DNA from: Rhizobium lentis
Lineage (GTDB): Bacteria > Pseudomonadota > Alphaproteobacteria > Rhizobiales > Rhizobiaceae
Reading direction: 5' to 3'
Length of the DNA: 64,000 nt
Assembly (NCBI RefSeq): GCF_017352135.1
Contig: NZ_CP071454.1
Location: 3,993,001 to 4,057,000, forward strand
Made by a program: the position numbers and the translations under genes. A model generated the notes under the pieces. The model did not search any database. It saw only the letters and a list, made by a program, of their open reading frames with translations, and was not told the DNA's origin. Position 1 is the stretch's first letter, and every line of letters starts with the position of its first letter. Positions 36,200 through 45,177 of this stretch are shown piece after piece.

Positions 36200-37795
36200 A
36201 TGAAGCATTTTTCTAAGGGCCTGTTCGTCGGAGCCTTCGTCGGCGCTCTGACGATCGCCGCGCCGCTTTCGTATGCCGCTACGCTGAAGGACCAGCTGGT
36301 GATCGGGACATCGCTGGCACAGGTCCTGTCGCTTGATCCGCATCAGGCGACCGAGGGCAAGGCCGTCGAGATCATGTCGAACCTTTACGACCGGCTGGTC
36401 AACAGCACGCCGGATGGCAAGATCGTGCCGCAGCTGGCCGAAAGCTGGAAGGTTGACGACAAGGGCATCACCTTCACGCTGCGCCAGGCCAAGTTCGCCT
36501 CCGGCAATCCGGTGACGGCGAAAGATGTCGTTTATTCAATTGGGCGGCTTCTGAAGCTCGACCAGGCTGCTGCGGCGAACCTCAAGCGCGTCGGCTATGA
36601 CAAGAACAATGTCGACAAGCTCGTTACGGCAGTCGACGATAAGACCGTGCGCATCGACTTTTCCGGCCAGGTGACGGCCGAGATGCTGCTCTACCGGCTC
36701 GCGGCATCGACCACCAGTATTGTCGACAGCGTAGAAGTGCAGAAGCATGTCTCCGACAACGACTGGGGAAATGCATGGATGCGCACGCACTCGGCCGGCT
36801 CCGGTCCGTTCACCCTGAACCGCTGGTCTCCGAACGAACTTGTCATCCTCGACGCCAACAAGGATTATGTCACCGGCGCTCCGAAGATGAAGCGCGTCAT
36901 CGTCCGGCATGTTCCGGAAAGCCAGGTCGAGAGGGTGATGCTCGAGCGCGGCGACATCGATGTCGCCAGCGCCATGACCGCAGCCGATCTCGCGACCTTC
37001 AAGGACAAGCAGGGCTTTACCATCCAGCGCATTCCGACAGGAGGCTTCTACGTGCTGTCGATGAATGCCGGCAACCAGTACCTGTCCAATCCGAAGGTTC
37101 GCGAGGCCATTGCCTACGGCATCGACTATAAGGGCATCGAGAAGACGATCATGGGTCCATACGGGCGGGCGAGAAACGTTCCGGTTCCGGAGAATTTCGA
37201 ATCTGCGATCCCGAACCCCGACTGGCCTCTCGATGTCGAAAAGTCCAAGCAGCTGTTGGCCGAAGCAGGGTTTAAGGACGGCTTCTCGCTGACGCTGAAG
37301 ACGATCGCGCAGACGCCGCGCATCGACCTTGCCACGGCGATCCAGGCGTCGCTCGCCCAGGTCGGCATCAAGATCGACATCCAGCAGGGCAACGGCTCGG
37401 AAATCATCGCCGCCCATCGCGCCAGGGATTTCGATCTGCTGATCCCGCAGACCAGCGCCTATATGCCGAACGTGCTCGGCTCGATGGAGCAGTTCTCGTC
37501 CAATCCCGACAACTCGAAAGAAGCCAACAATGCCGGCAACTTCGTCTGGCGCTCGGCCTGGGACATCCCGGAGCTGACGGCTCTGACGGCCAAAGCATCC
37601 ATGGAGCCGGACGCCAAGAAGCGCGGCGAGCTCTATGTCGAGATGCAGAAGTTGTTCGTGGAACAGAAGCCGGCGGTGCTGCCGATGTTCGAACGTTTCG
37701 AGCCGATCGTGCTGTCGAGCAAGGTGCAAGGATATGTGGGGCATCCGACCCAGCTGACGCGTCTCGAGAGCGTCACGAAGTCTGAAGCCCAGTAA
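36200..37795 (+). CDS. ABC transporter substrate-binding protein, family 5 (peptide/opine/oligosaccharide)
   Basis: A 531-residue periplasmic protein with a signal peptide (MKHFSKGLFVGAFVGALTIA, cleavage near SYA-A) and the SBP_bac_5 fold: SLDPHQATEGKAVEIMSNLY, then LAESWKVDDKGITFTLRQAK. Family 5 proteins bind peptides, nickel, opines or oligosaccharides. The start at 36200 has AGGGAGGAG upstream. It is the first gene of a five-gene transporter operon divergent from the GntR/uxuA/kdgD unit; the context suggests a uronate-containing or aldonate substrate more than a peptide. Confidence 0.92.
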   Translation: MKHFSKGLFVGAFVGALTIAAPLSYAATLKDQLVIGTSLAQVLSLDPHQATEGKAVEIMSNLYDRLVNSTPDGKIVPQLAESWKVDDKGITFTLRQAKFASGNPVTAKDVVYSIGRLLKLDQAAAANLKRVGYDKNNVDKLVTAVDDKTVRIDFSGQVTAEMLLYRLAASTTSIVDSVEVQKHVSDNDWGNAWMRTHSAGSGPFTLNRWSPNELVILDANKDYVTGAPKMKRVIVRHVPESQVERVMLERGDIDVASAMTAADLATFKDKQGFTIQRIPTGGFYVLSMNAGNQYLSNPKVREAIAYGIDYKGIEKTIMGPYGRARNVPVPENFESAIPNPDWPLDVEKSKQLLAEAGFKDGFSLTLKTIAQTPRIDLATAIQASLAQVGIKIDIQQGNGSEIIAAHRARDFDLLIPQTSAYMPNVLGSMEQFSSNPDNSKEANNAGNFVWRSAWDIPELTALTAKASMEPDAKKRGELYVEMQKLFVEQKPAVLPMFERFEPIVLSSKVQGYVGHPTQLTRLESVTKSEAQ

Positions 37796-37815
37796 TACTC
37801 CCGAGGCAGCCGATC

Positions 37816-38844
37816 ATGAAGGAACTCTCTGTAGCCGAATTTGGCCGACGCCTGGCGCATCTGCTCGTCAGCCTTTTCATCCTCTTATGTGTGACCTTCG
37901 TGATCGGCCGCGTCCTACCCACGGATCCCGTCGGCGCAATCGTCGGCGAACTCGCCGATCCCGCCGCCTATGCGGCCATGCGGACGCGTCTGGGGCTTGA
38001 TCTGCCGATATATCAGCAGTTCTTCCTTTATCTGAACGGGCTGGCGCATGGTGATTTCGGCACGGCCGTGCTCACCGGAAATCCCGTCTCTTCGGACCTC
38101 GCTCAGGCCTTTCCGGCGACCTTCGAACTTGCGACGCTGGCGGTGATCATTTCGACCTTCGTCGGCGTCCCGCTCGGCCTGGTCGCGGCGCTGTTTCGAG
38201 ATAGCCTGATCGACAAGATCGCCCGTGTTGTCGCCCTCGTCGGTCATTCGATCCCGGTTTTCTGGTTCGGCATCGTCGGGCTCGTGATTTTCTACGCCGG
38301 GCTGAACTGGGTCGGCGGGCCGGGCAGGGTGGACGTGTTCTATGAGGGGCTGGTCACCCCGCAGACCGGCCTGCTGTTGGTCGACAGCCTGCTGCAGGGC
38401 GAGACGGAAATCTTCTGGAATGCGCTCGGCCACATCATTCTTCCTGCCATCATCCTTGCTTACGCCGCGATGGCCTACATCACCCGCATGACCCGCAGCT
38501 TCACGCTCGAGCAACTGAGCCAGGATTATGTCATCGCTGCCCGCGCCAAGGGTGTCAGCCCGACCGGCGCGATCCTGCGACATGTCCTGCCGAATATCGC
38601 GGTGCAGCTCATCACCATTCTCGCCATTTCCTATGGCGGGCTGCTCGAAGGCGCTGTTGTCACCGAGATCGTTTTCTCCTGGCCGGGCATCGGCCAATAT
38701 ATGACGAACGCTCTGATGATCGGCGACATGAACGCCATCGTCGCAGCCACCATCATCGTGGGATTCATCTTCATGCTCCTGAACTTTCTGGCCGACGTCG
38801 CCTACGCCCTGCTCGATCCGCGCATGCGGGAGGCAGCCCGATGA
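37816..38844 (+). CDS. ABC transporter permease, DppB/OppB type
   Basis: A 342-residue permease with about six helices. The N-terminal HLLVSLFILLCVTFVIGRVL and the loop RAKGVSPTGAILRHVLPNI are typical of DppB-like subunits. It overlaps the DppC-type gene by 4 bases (ATGA). Confidence 0.94.
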   Translation: MKELSVAEFGRRLAHLLVSLFILLCVTFVIGRVLPTDPVGAIVGELADPAAYAAMRTRLGLDLPIYQQFFLYLNGLAHGDFGTAVLTGNPVSSDLAQAFPATFELATLAVIISTFVGVPLGLVAALFRDSLIDKIARVVALVGHSIPVFWFGIVGLVIFYAGLNWVGGPGRVDVFYEGLVTPQTGLLLVDSLLQGETEIFWNALGHIILPAIILAYAAMAYITRMTRSFTLEQLSQDYVIAARAKGVSPTGAILRHVLPNIAVQLITILAISYGGLLEGAVVTEIVFSWPGIGQYMTNALMIGDMNAIVAATIIVGFIFMLLNFLADVAYALLDPRMREAAR

Positions 38845-39743
38845 GCGACGCCATCCACAGCGAGATCCGCATCCGTCCGCCGAGCATGCCGAGCCGGGTC
38901 GCCGCCTCATTCGGGCGCGCCGGCCGCAAACTCGCCGATGAGCCGCTCGGCCTTGCCGGCTTCGTCATCCTCGGCCTGCTTTGCGTGGTGGCGATTTTCG
39001 CGCCGCTTCTGGCGCCTTATGATCCGACCATCCAGTCGCTTGGCGACGCCCTGCAGCCCCCGAGCCTGGCGCATCCGGCCGGCACCGACGAGTTCGGCCG
39101 CGACATTCTGAGCCGCCTCATTTTCGGCACGCGCATCACCATCCAGACCGTGCTGTCGGTGTCTTTGATCGTCGGCCCGATCGGATTGCTGATCGGCGTC
39201 GTCGCCGGTTTCTTCGGCAGCAATACCGACGCCGTTCTGATGCGCGCCACCGATATCGTTCTGTCCTTCCCGTCGCTGATCCTGGCGCTCGCCTTTGCCG
39301 CCGCCCTCGGCGCGGGACTGGGCACGGCGATCATCGCGATCTCGCTCACGGCATGGCCGCCGATCGCAAGGTTGGCACGCGCGGAAGCGCTTGTCGTCAG
39401 AAACGCCGATTACGTGGTCGCCGCCCGCCTTTACGGCGCGTCACCGATGCGCATCCTGCTTCTTTATATCGCGCCCATGTGCATCCCGTCGGTCATCGTC
39501 CGCCTGACCCTCAATATGGCGGGCATCATCCTGACGGCGGCTTCGCTCGGCTTCCTCGGCCTCGGCGCCCAGCCGCCGGCGCCAGAATGGGGCGCGATGA
39601 TCTCGAACGGCCGCAAGTTCATGCTCGATTACTGGTGGGTGGCCGTCATGCCGGGCATTGCCATCCTGCTCAGCAGCCTTGCTTTCAACATCGCCGGAGA
39701 TGCTCTGCGCGACATTCTGGATCCCCGCCATGCCAGATCGTGA
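38841..39743 (+). CDS. ABC transporter permease, DppC/OppC type
   Basis: A 300-residue permease. GTDEFGRDILSRLIFGTRIT is the DppC/OppC signature, and SLGFLGLGAQPPAPEWGAMI precedes the last helix. Its final codons and stop lie within the first unit of a 15-bp repeat that also carries possible starts of the next gene. Confidence 0.94.
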   Translation: MSDAIHSEIRIRPPSMPSRVAASFGRAGRKLADEPLGLAGFVILGLLCVVAIFAPLLAPYDPTIQSLGDALQPPSLAHPAGTDEFGRDILSRLIFGTRITIQTVLSVSLIVGPIGLLIGVVAGFFGSNTDAVLMRATDIVLSFPSLILALAFAAALGAGLGTAIIAISLTAWPPIARLARAEALVVRNADYVVAARLYGASPMRILLLYIAPMCIPSVIVRLTLNMAGIILTAASLGFLGLGAQPPAPEWGAMISNGRKFMLDYWWVAVMPGIAILLSSLAFNIAGDALRDILDPRHARS

Positions 39744-39774
39744 AATGGGAGATCGTGACATGCAAGATCGTGAT
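39730..39774 (+). repeat. Three tandem 15-bp units, each with a start codon
   Basis: Units ATGCCAGATCGTGAA, ATGGGAGATCGTGAC and ATGCAAGATCGTGAT are in frame and encode MPDRE, MGDRD and MQDRD. The first overlaps the stop of the upstream permease gene. Each ATG could start the ATPase gene. Confidence 0.85.
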
Positions 39775-40605
39775 CAGCAGCCCGTTCTCTCGGTCAAGGA
39801 GTTGAGCGTCCGTTTCGGCCGGGGCGCCGTGCCCGCCGTCTCCAATGTCAGCTTCGACGTCGGGCGCGAACGTGTCGGCATCGTCGGCGAATCCGGTTCC
39901 GGCAAGTCGACGACCGGTCGCGCCGTTATGCGTCTGCTGCCGCCGGCGGCGGTCGTCTCGGCCGAGCGCCTGGATCTGGCCGGCAGTTCCTTGCTTGCCA
40001 AGACCGAGCGTCAGATGGGAGCGCTGCGCGGCAAGGACCTCGCGCTGATCATGCAGGACCCGCGCTATTCGCTGAATCCGGTGCTGTCGATCGGAAAGCA
40101 GATCGCCGAGGCAGCCCGCCTTCACCTCGGTCTTGGCAAGAGGCAGGCGTTTGATGCCGCCCGCGCCATGCTGGAGCGCGTGCGCATCACCGATGCCGAT
40201 CGGGTCATGGCTCTCTATCCTCACCAGATATCCGGCGGCATGGGCCAGCGCGTGATGATCGCGATGATGCTGCTGGCGCGGCCGAAGCTTGTCATCGCCG
40301 ATGAGCCGACCTCGGCCCTCGATGTCAGCGTGCGAAAGGACGTGCTGCTGCTGCTCGATGAATTGGTGCGCGAAAACAATTCCGGCCTGCTTCTGATCAG
40401 CCACGACATCCGCATGGTGGCGGCATTCTGCGAACGCATCATCGTCATGTATGCCGGCCGGATCGTCGAAACGCTGACCAGCCTCGAAGAGGCCCGCCAT
40501 CCCTATACGCGCGGGCTGATCGCGGCGCTGCCCGATCCGAAAAATCCGGTTCGCCGGCTTGCGGTTCTCGACCGGGCGAAACTCGAGCTGGAGGCGGCGC
40601 AATGA
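39760..40605 (+). CDS. ABC transporter ATP-binding protein, DppD/OppD type
   Basis: An ATPase of about 281 residues: Walker A GESGSGKST, Q-loop LIMQDPRYSLNPV, signature ISGGMGQRVMIAMML, Walker B LVIADEPTSALD and the C-terminal peptide-transporter tail (HPYTRGLIAALPDP). Three in-frame ATGs (39730, 39745, 39760) lie in tandem repeats; 39760 is preferred because GGGAG lies 10-14 bases upstream, but the first would be coupled to the permease stop. Overlaps the next ATPase gene by 4 bases. Confidence 0.9.
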   Translation: MQDRDQQPVLSVKELSVRFGRGAVPAVSNVSFDVGRERVGIVGESGSGKSTTGRAVMRLLPPAAVVSAERLDLAGSSLLAKTERQMGALRGKDLALIMQDPRYSLNPVLSIGKQIAEAARLHLGLGKRQAFDAARAMLERVRITDADRVMALYPHQISGGMGQRVMIAMMLLARPKLVIADEPTSALDVSVRKDVLLLLDELVRENNSGLLLISHDIRMVAAFCERIIVMYAGRIVETLTSLEEARHPYTRGLIAALPDPKNPVRRLAVLDRAKLELEAAQ

Positions 40606-41345
40606 TCAATGTCCGCGACCTCGATGTCGTCTTTTCCTCCGGCAAGAACATGAACCATGTCGTCCGGGGCATCAGTTTTCAGGTGAGCCATGGCGAGACG
40701 CTCGGCATCGTCGGCGAATCCGGCTGCGGCAAGTCGACGGTGCTGCGATGCCTCGCCGGCATGGAGACCGGCTGGACCGGCCAGATCGAGCTTGGCGGCA
40801 ATCCGATCGGCAAGAGACGGTCGCGCGAAGAGCTGAGATTTGCCCAGATGGTCTTCCAGGACCCTTACGGATCGCTGCATCCGCGCCATCGGGTCGGCAC
40901 CGCGCTGGCCGAACCGCTGCGCGCCATGCGCCATGCCGATATCTGGTCTAAGGTCGAAAGGGGCTTGATCCAGGTGGGGCTGCCGGCCAGCTTCGCCAAC
41001 CGTTTCCCGCATGAGCTCTCCGGCGGCCAGCGGCAGAGGGTGGCAATCGCCCGTGCGCTGATCCTGTCGCCGCCTGTCCTCCTGCTCGACGAGCCGACAT
41101 CGGCGCTCGATGTCTCGGTCCAGGCGGAAATCCTCAACCTGCTTGCCGATCAGCGTGAGGAAAAGGGGCTGACCTATCTTCTTGTCAGCCACGACCTCGC
41201 GGTCATCGCGCATATGTGCGACCGGGTGTTGATCATGAAGAACGGTTGCTTCGTCGACGAGCTCACCAAAGAGGATCTGCAGGCCGGCACCACCCATGAT
41301 GCTTATGCGCGGGAACTGTTTGAAGCGAGCTTCATGGAAGCTTGA
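40602..41345 (+). CDS. ABC transporter ATP-binding protein, DppF/OppF type
   Basis: A 247-residue ATPase: Walker A GESGCGKST, Q-loop MVFQDPYGSLHPRHRV (typical of OppF-type subunits), signature [15 protein letters not shown], Walker B LLLDEPTSALD, switch His in VSHDLAVIAHM. It is the last gene of the transporter operon and converges on the LacI gene 21 bases away. Confidence 0.94.
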   Translation: MINVRDLDVVFSSGKNMNHVVRGISFQVSHGETLGIVGESGCGKSTVLRCLAGMETGWTGQIELGGNPIGKRRSREELRFAQMVFQDPYGSLHPRHRVGTALAEPLRAMRHADIWSKVERGLIQVGLPASFANRFPHELSGGQRQRVAIARALILSPPVLLLDEPTSALDVSVQAEILNLLADQREEKGLTYLLVSHDLAVIAHMCDRVLIMKNGCFVDELTKEDLQAGTTHDAYARELFEASFMEA

Positions 41346-41366
41346 TATTGCCCCCGGCACAGGATC

Positions 41367-42413
41367 TCAGCGCCCCTCCCTCACAGGAGATACAGCTGCG
41401 ACGCTGCTCCTTTCGACCAGATGGCAGGAAAGCTCGACGCGGCGCCGCGGCGTCGCAAGACCCAGCATCATGTCGCGCAAGAGGTCGAGCGCGGTGGCGC
41501 CGAGTTCGCGCATCGGAATATGCACCGTCGACAGCGGCGGATTGAGAAAGGCCGATTGCGGCAAGTCGTCTATGCCCATGACGGAAACGTCCTGCGGCAC
41601 GGCATAGCCCATCGCCTGCAATCCACGCACCGCGCCGCTGGCGAGACTGTCGCCCGCCGTCAGGACGGCAGTGAAGGAAAGACCTTTGTCGCCGACAAGG
41701 CGGGTGATCGCCTCGGCGCCAAGTTCCGGCAGCCAGTCGTCGACCTCGAGCACGAGATCGGCCTCGGCCGTCAGCCCGTGATGCCGCAGGGCGTCGCGCC
41801 AGCCCTCCAGGCGCCGCTCGATCGTCCGCCGACCCGGGCGCAGCATGAAAAGGATGCGCTGATGCCCGGCCTGGATCAGCCGTTCGGCGGCGATGAAGGC
41901 AGCCGAGCGGTTGCAGGGCGTCACACTCGAAAGCCGCATATAGGGATCGTCGCTGTTGACGAGCACGACGGGCTTTCCGAGGCTGGCGGCCGCTGCCAGC
42001 ATATCCTCTTCGTCGACCGTCAGGATCAGCATGCCGCCGAAGCTCGGGTCATCCCGCACCTCGGCGACGACACGGGCTTCATCCTTCTTGTCTGTGACAG
42101 GGCGCATTGCAACCTCGATGCCGAGCGCGGCGGCGCGCGCATTCAATCCTTCGAGGACGTGGAGGGTGAACTGGTTGCGGACATAGTCGATCATCGCCGC
42201 GCCGGAGGCGACAAGCATGACCTTCTTGCCGGCCACGCTCGCCGGCAGGGCGTAGCTGACCGCACTTGCCGTTTCCAGCACCAGCTTGCGGATCTCAGGC
42301 CTGACGCCCTTTTCGCCGGCGAGCGCCCGCGACACGGTGCTGATCGATACGCCGCATCGGGCGGCGATGTCGTCCAGGCGCGCACGTCTGCCTTTTTTCT
42401 GCTCCGCGGCCAT
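41367..42413 (-). CDS. LacI-family transcriptional regulator
   Basis: A 348-residue regulator. The LacI helix-turn-helix is near residue 13 (LDDIAARCGVSISTVSRALA); the periplasmic-binding-like effector domain follows (FGGMLILTVDEEDMLA, then SVMGIDDLPQSAFLNPPLST). The start at 42413 has GAGGAG 6-11 bases upstream. It is divergent from the 838-residue protein and CUT1 transporter operon and is the likely repressor of that operon. Confidence 0.92.
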   Translation of the reverse strand: MAAEQKKGRRARLDDIAARCGVSISTVSRALAGEKGVRPEIRKLVLETASAVSYALPASVAGKKVMLVASGAAMIDYVRNQFTLHVLEGLNARAAALGIEVAMRPVTDKKDEARVVAEVRDDPSFGGMLILTVDEEDMLAAAASLGKPVVLVNSDDPYMRLSSVTPCNRSAAFIAAERLIQAGHQRILFMLRPGRRTIERRLEGWRDALRHHGLTAEADLVLEVDDWLPELGAEAITRLVGDKGLSFTAVLTAGDSLASGAVRGLQAMGYAVPQDVSVMGIDDLPQSAFLNPPLSTVHIPMRELGATALDLLRDMMLGLATPRRRVELSCHLVERSSVAAVSPVREGR

Positions 42414-42454
42414 GAGATCTCCTCGCTCCTTACTGTTATGCAAAAATCTTTCAG

Positions 42455-42465
42455 ATTGCGCAAAT
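42455..42465. promoter_or_regulatory. Possible LacI-type operator
   Basis: ATTGCGCAAAT with a perfect TTGCGCAA core (42456-42463) lies in the gap between the divergent LacI and 838-residue protein genes. LacI-family sites often have a central CG in such a palindrome. Only one copy was seen. Confidence 0.35.
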
Positions 42466-42597
42466 GGAATGCCTGTGCACAATTGTTGCGAGGAGTCCGC
42501 GGCAAGCGGCAGAGCAGGGAGGCTTTGAAGATGCGGCTTGACCGCCATCCACGCGTCGGTGTTTTTTCGCAAAGCCCCAGGCCAGAGCGGATCTGAG

Positions 42598-45114
42598 ATG
42601 ACCGCCGGGCAGCAATCCCATCTCCGCCGCGAAACGGCAAAGAACAGCGCGATCGTCCACTGGCAGCTCGGTCATCTTTCTGAGCAGCGCTACGACGTCG
42701 CCGACCGCCCGATGGAAGGCCGGATGGATCCCTTCTTCTTCGTCACCAAGACGAAGAACTTCATCCCGCACGAATATCCCTGCCGCACCGAATTCAAGGC
42801 AGCCTTCTCCGGCCGGCGACCGCAACCATCAACCCCGTTTGGGGCCGTCCGCTGGTGGCTCCCGTTCGCCTCGCCGCGTGTCGATCTGTCCGGCTTCTGG
42901 TTTCGCCCGACACGCATCGGCTGCTGGGCGCGCACCTTCCTCGATGCGCAGTCGGCGGGATCAGCCACGCTTCGCCTGTCGACCTGCGGCGGCGCCATCC
43001 TCTTCGTCAATGGCCGCGAGCAGGGGTTCATGGCGCCTTACGAGCGCAATCTGGAAGCCCAGCAGATCTTCGAGGTCGAGCTTTCCGCCGGCCTCAACGA
43101 GATCCGCATCTATTTCGACGATCTCGCCGAGCGCGACGCCCGCTTCTATTTCCAGCTGGATTACCTCGATGGGCCGGAGGTCGAAACAGCAGTTCCCGTT
43201 CCGATCTCCGCCGGTGACGCGGATGCGCTGGAGGCAATCCTGGAAGGCATGCGCTTCAACCGCGCCGCCTATCTCGGCGAAGACGTGACCATCCTCTTCC
43301 CCGCGCCGCTGCCGGTGGCGCTGACCTGCCATGTCGAAATCGAAGGCGACTTCATGTCGGTCGAGCGTTTCGATTATGATTTCACCATGGCGAAGGGCGC
43401 AACGAAGCTCGAGCTCGGCACCTCGGCTGATTTGCCAGCCGATTTCCGCCACTTCCGGATCACGCTCAAGACAGGCGAGCTTTCGCTCGGCCGCACGCTC
43501 GGGGTCGAGATCTGTCACCCACAGGGGCAAGCGCCGGCCGCGCTCGCGGACCGTGTCGCCGAGGCGCTTGCCGAAGTCGCCACCCATTCCGAGCCCGATA
43601 CGGTCTGCGCCTTCGCGCGCCTCGCCTTGGGGCAGGGCGGCGAGGAGACCGAGGCGATGATAGCGGCCATGCTGCCCGTCATCGAGGATTGTCACGACTG
43701 CGCCGATTTCGTGCTGGTGCCGCTGCTCTTTGCCTATACGCGCTGGAGCAATCTGCTGTCGCAGGATCTGCGGCGGAGGATCGAGCATGCGGTTCTCAAT
43801 TACCGCTACTGGATGGACGAGCCGGGAAACGACGTTCAGTGGTATTTTTCGGAAAATCACGCGCTTCTCTTCCACACCGCCGCCTATCTTGGCGGCAGGC
43901 TGTTCCCCGATGCCGTCTTCGTCCGTTCCGGTCGCAGCGGCGCCGAGCAGATGCAGGTCGGCGAAGAGCGTGTCCGCGCCTGGCTCGACCATTTCGAGCG
44001 CTGGGAAATGGCCGAGTGGAACTCCGTTCCCTATTTCCCGATCGACCTCAAGGGTCTGACGGCGCTCGCCGCCTGCGCGCCGGACGAGACGATCCGCGCC
44101 AGGGCGAGCGCCAGCATCGTCCGCCTGATGGAGATCGTCGCCCGCTCGGCCCATCACGGCATGCTGACCGGCAGCCAGGGCCGCTCCTACGAGCACACGC
44201 TGCGCCCCGGCCGCTCGGTCGAGCTGTCGGCAATCGCCCGGTTGCTGTGGGGCCGAGGCTGGTATGGCCGGCGTGTCCACGCGCTGCCGCAACTTGCCGT
44301 CTGCATCCGTGACCACGGCCTGCGTTTTCCCGAAGAGCTCGCGGCAATCGCCGCGCACCAGTCCGACGACGCGCAGGAATGGACCTTTTCCCAGGGCGAG
44401 AACCGGTTCGCCGCTCTCTATCACCACAAGACGCGCGATACCGCGCTCGGCACCATCGCCCATTACCGCCCCGGCGCCTGGGGCTATCAGGAGACGGTGC
44501 TGCATCTGCGCCTGGGTCAGCGGCCGGAAGCGCAGATCTGGATCAACCACCCCGGCGAGACCATACAGTTCGGCTATGGCAGGCCGAGTTTCTGGGGCGG
44601 CTGCGGAACGCTGCCGCGCGTGCATCAATATCGCGATCTCGCCATCCTCGATTTTGAAATCCATGAAGGCCAGCCCGATTTCACCCATGCCTGGTTCCCG
44701 CTTGAGGCTTTCGACGAGACGGTGGTCGGCGGCAATCTGGCGCTTGCCCGGTCCGGCAACGGCCTTGCGATACTGATCGGCAACGGCGCGCTCGAGCCGG
44801 TGAAGCACGGCCCGACGACGGATGTCGAGCTGCGCCTTGCCGGCCGCAAGGGTCGGTGGATCGTCCGTCTATCCGATCTCGGGCGGGAAGGTGGCCTCGA
44901 CGGCATGCGGACGCGTTTCGCCATGCTCGCTGCCCGGCGCGACGATGCGGGGGGATTGATCATCGCCGATCCCGATTATGGCGAGGTCGTTTTCGAAGAG
45001 GATGGCACAATGCGCGCCGAAGGCCGGATTCTCAGACCTTCAGCCTGGTCGGTGCGGGGAGAAGCGGTACATCTCATGATATCAGGCAGCCAACCTCGGC
45101 GCGCGGCGTCGTAA
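42598..45114 (+). CDS. Large uncharacterised protein, predicted carbohydrate-active (lyase/hydrolase-like architecture)
   Basis: An 838-residue protein of no family I can name. Residues about 85-190 look like a jelly-roll module (STCGGAILFVNGREQG), about 220-320 a second beta-rich segment, about 330-600 a helix-rich (alpha/alpha) toroid-like part with WYFSENHALLFHTAAYLGGR (S418, E419, N420, H421) and GRSYEHTLRPGRSVELS (Y531, H533, R536), and about 610-838 a beta-rich C-terminal part (QIWINHPGETIQFGYG). This order resembles polysaccharide lyases and some glycosidases. No signal peptide is seen, so it should act in the cytoplasm on an imported oligosaccharide. It heads a CUT1 transporter operon divergent from a LacI regulator. 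The start (MTAGQQSH) lacks a strong ribosome site; ATG 42538 is an alternative. Confidence 0.8.
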   Translation: MTAGQQSHLRRETAKNSAIVHWQLGHLSEQRYDVADRPMEGRMDPFFFVTKTKNFIPHEYPCRTEFKAAFSGRRPQPSTPFGAVRWWLPFASPRVDLSGFWFRPTRIGCWARTFLDAQSAGSATLRLSTCGGAILFVNGREQGFMAPYERNLEAQQIFEVELSAGLNEIRIYFDDLAERDARFYFQLDYLDGPEVETAVPVPISAGDADALEAILEGMRFNRAAYLGEDVTILFPAPLPVALTCHVEIEGDFMSVERFDYDFTMAKGATKLELGTSADLPADFRHFRITLKTGELSLGRTLGVEICHPQGQAPAALADRVAEALAEVATHSEPDTVCAFARLALGQGGEETEAMIAAMLPVIEDCHDCADFVLVPLLFAYTRWSNLLSQDLRRRIEHAVLNYRYWMDEPGNDVQWYFSENHALLFHTAAYLGGRLFPDAVFVRSGRSGAEQMQVGEERVRAWLDHFERWEMAEWNSVPYFPIDLKGLTALAACAPDETIRARASASIVRLMEIVARSAHHGMLTGSQGRSYEHTLRPGRSVELSAIARLLWGRGWYGRRVHALPQLAVCIRDHGLRFPEELAAIAAHQSDDAQEWTFSQGENRFAALYHHKTRDTALGTIAHYRPGAWGYQETVLHLRLGQRPEAQIWINHPGETIQFGYGRPSFWGGCGTLPRVHQYRDLAILDFEIHEGQPDFTHAWFPLEAFDETVVGGNLALARSGNGLAILIGNGALEPVKHGPTTDVELRLAGRKGRWIVRLSDLGREGGLDGMRTRFAMLAARRDDAGGLIIADPDYGEVVFEEDGTMRAEGRILRPSAWSVRGEAVHLMISGSQPRRAAS

Positions 45115-45177
45115 CGGCATGTCCGGAGGTGGAGGACCAGCCGGGCGCAGGAATTCATCGGTCAGGAGGAGGAGAAA

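Noticed and set aside
42961..44808. A 615-codon open frame on the minus strand
   Set aside because: It lies wholly antisense to the 838-residue protein gene and has the composition of a GC-rich shadow frame, with no ribosome site.
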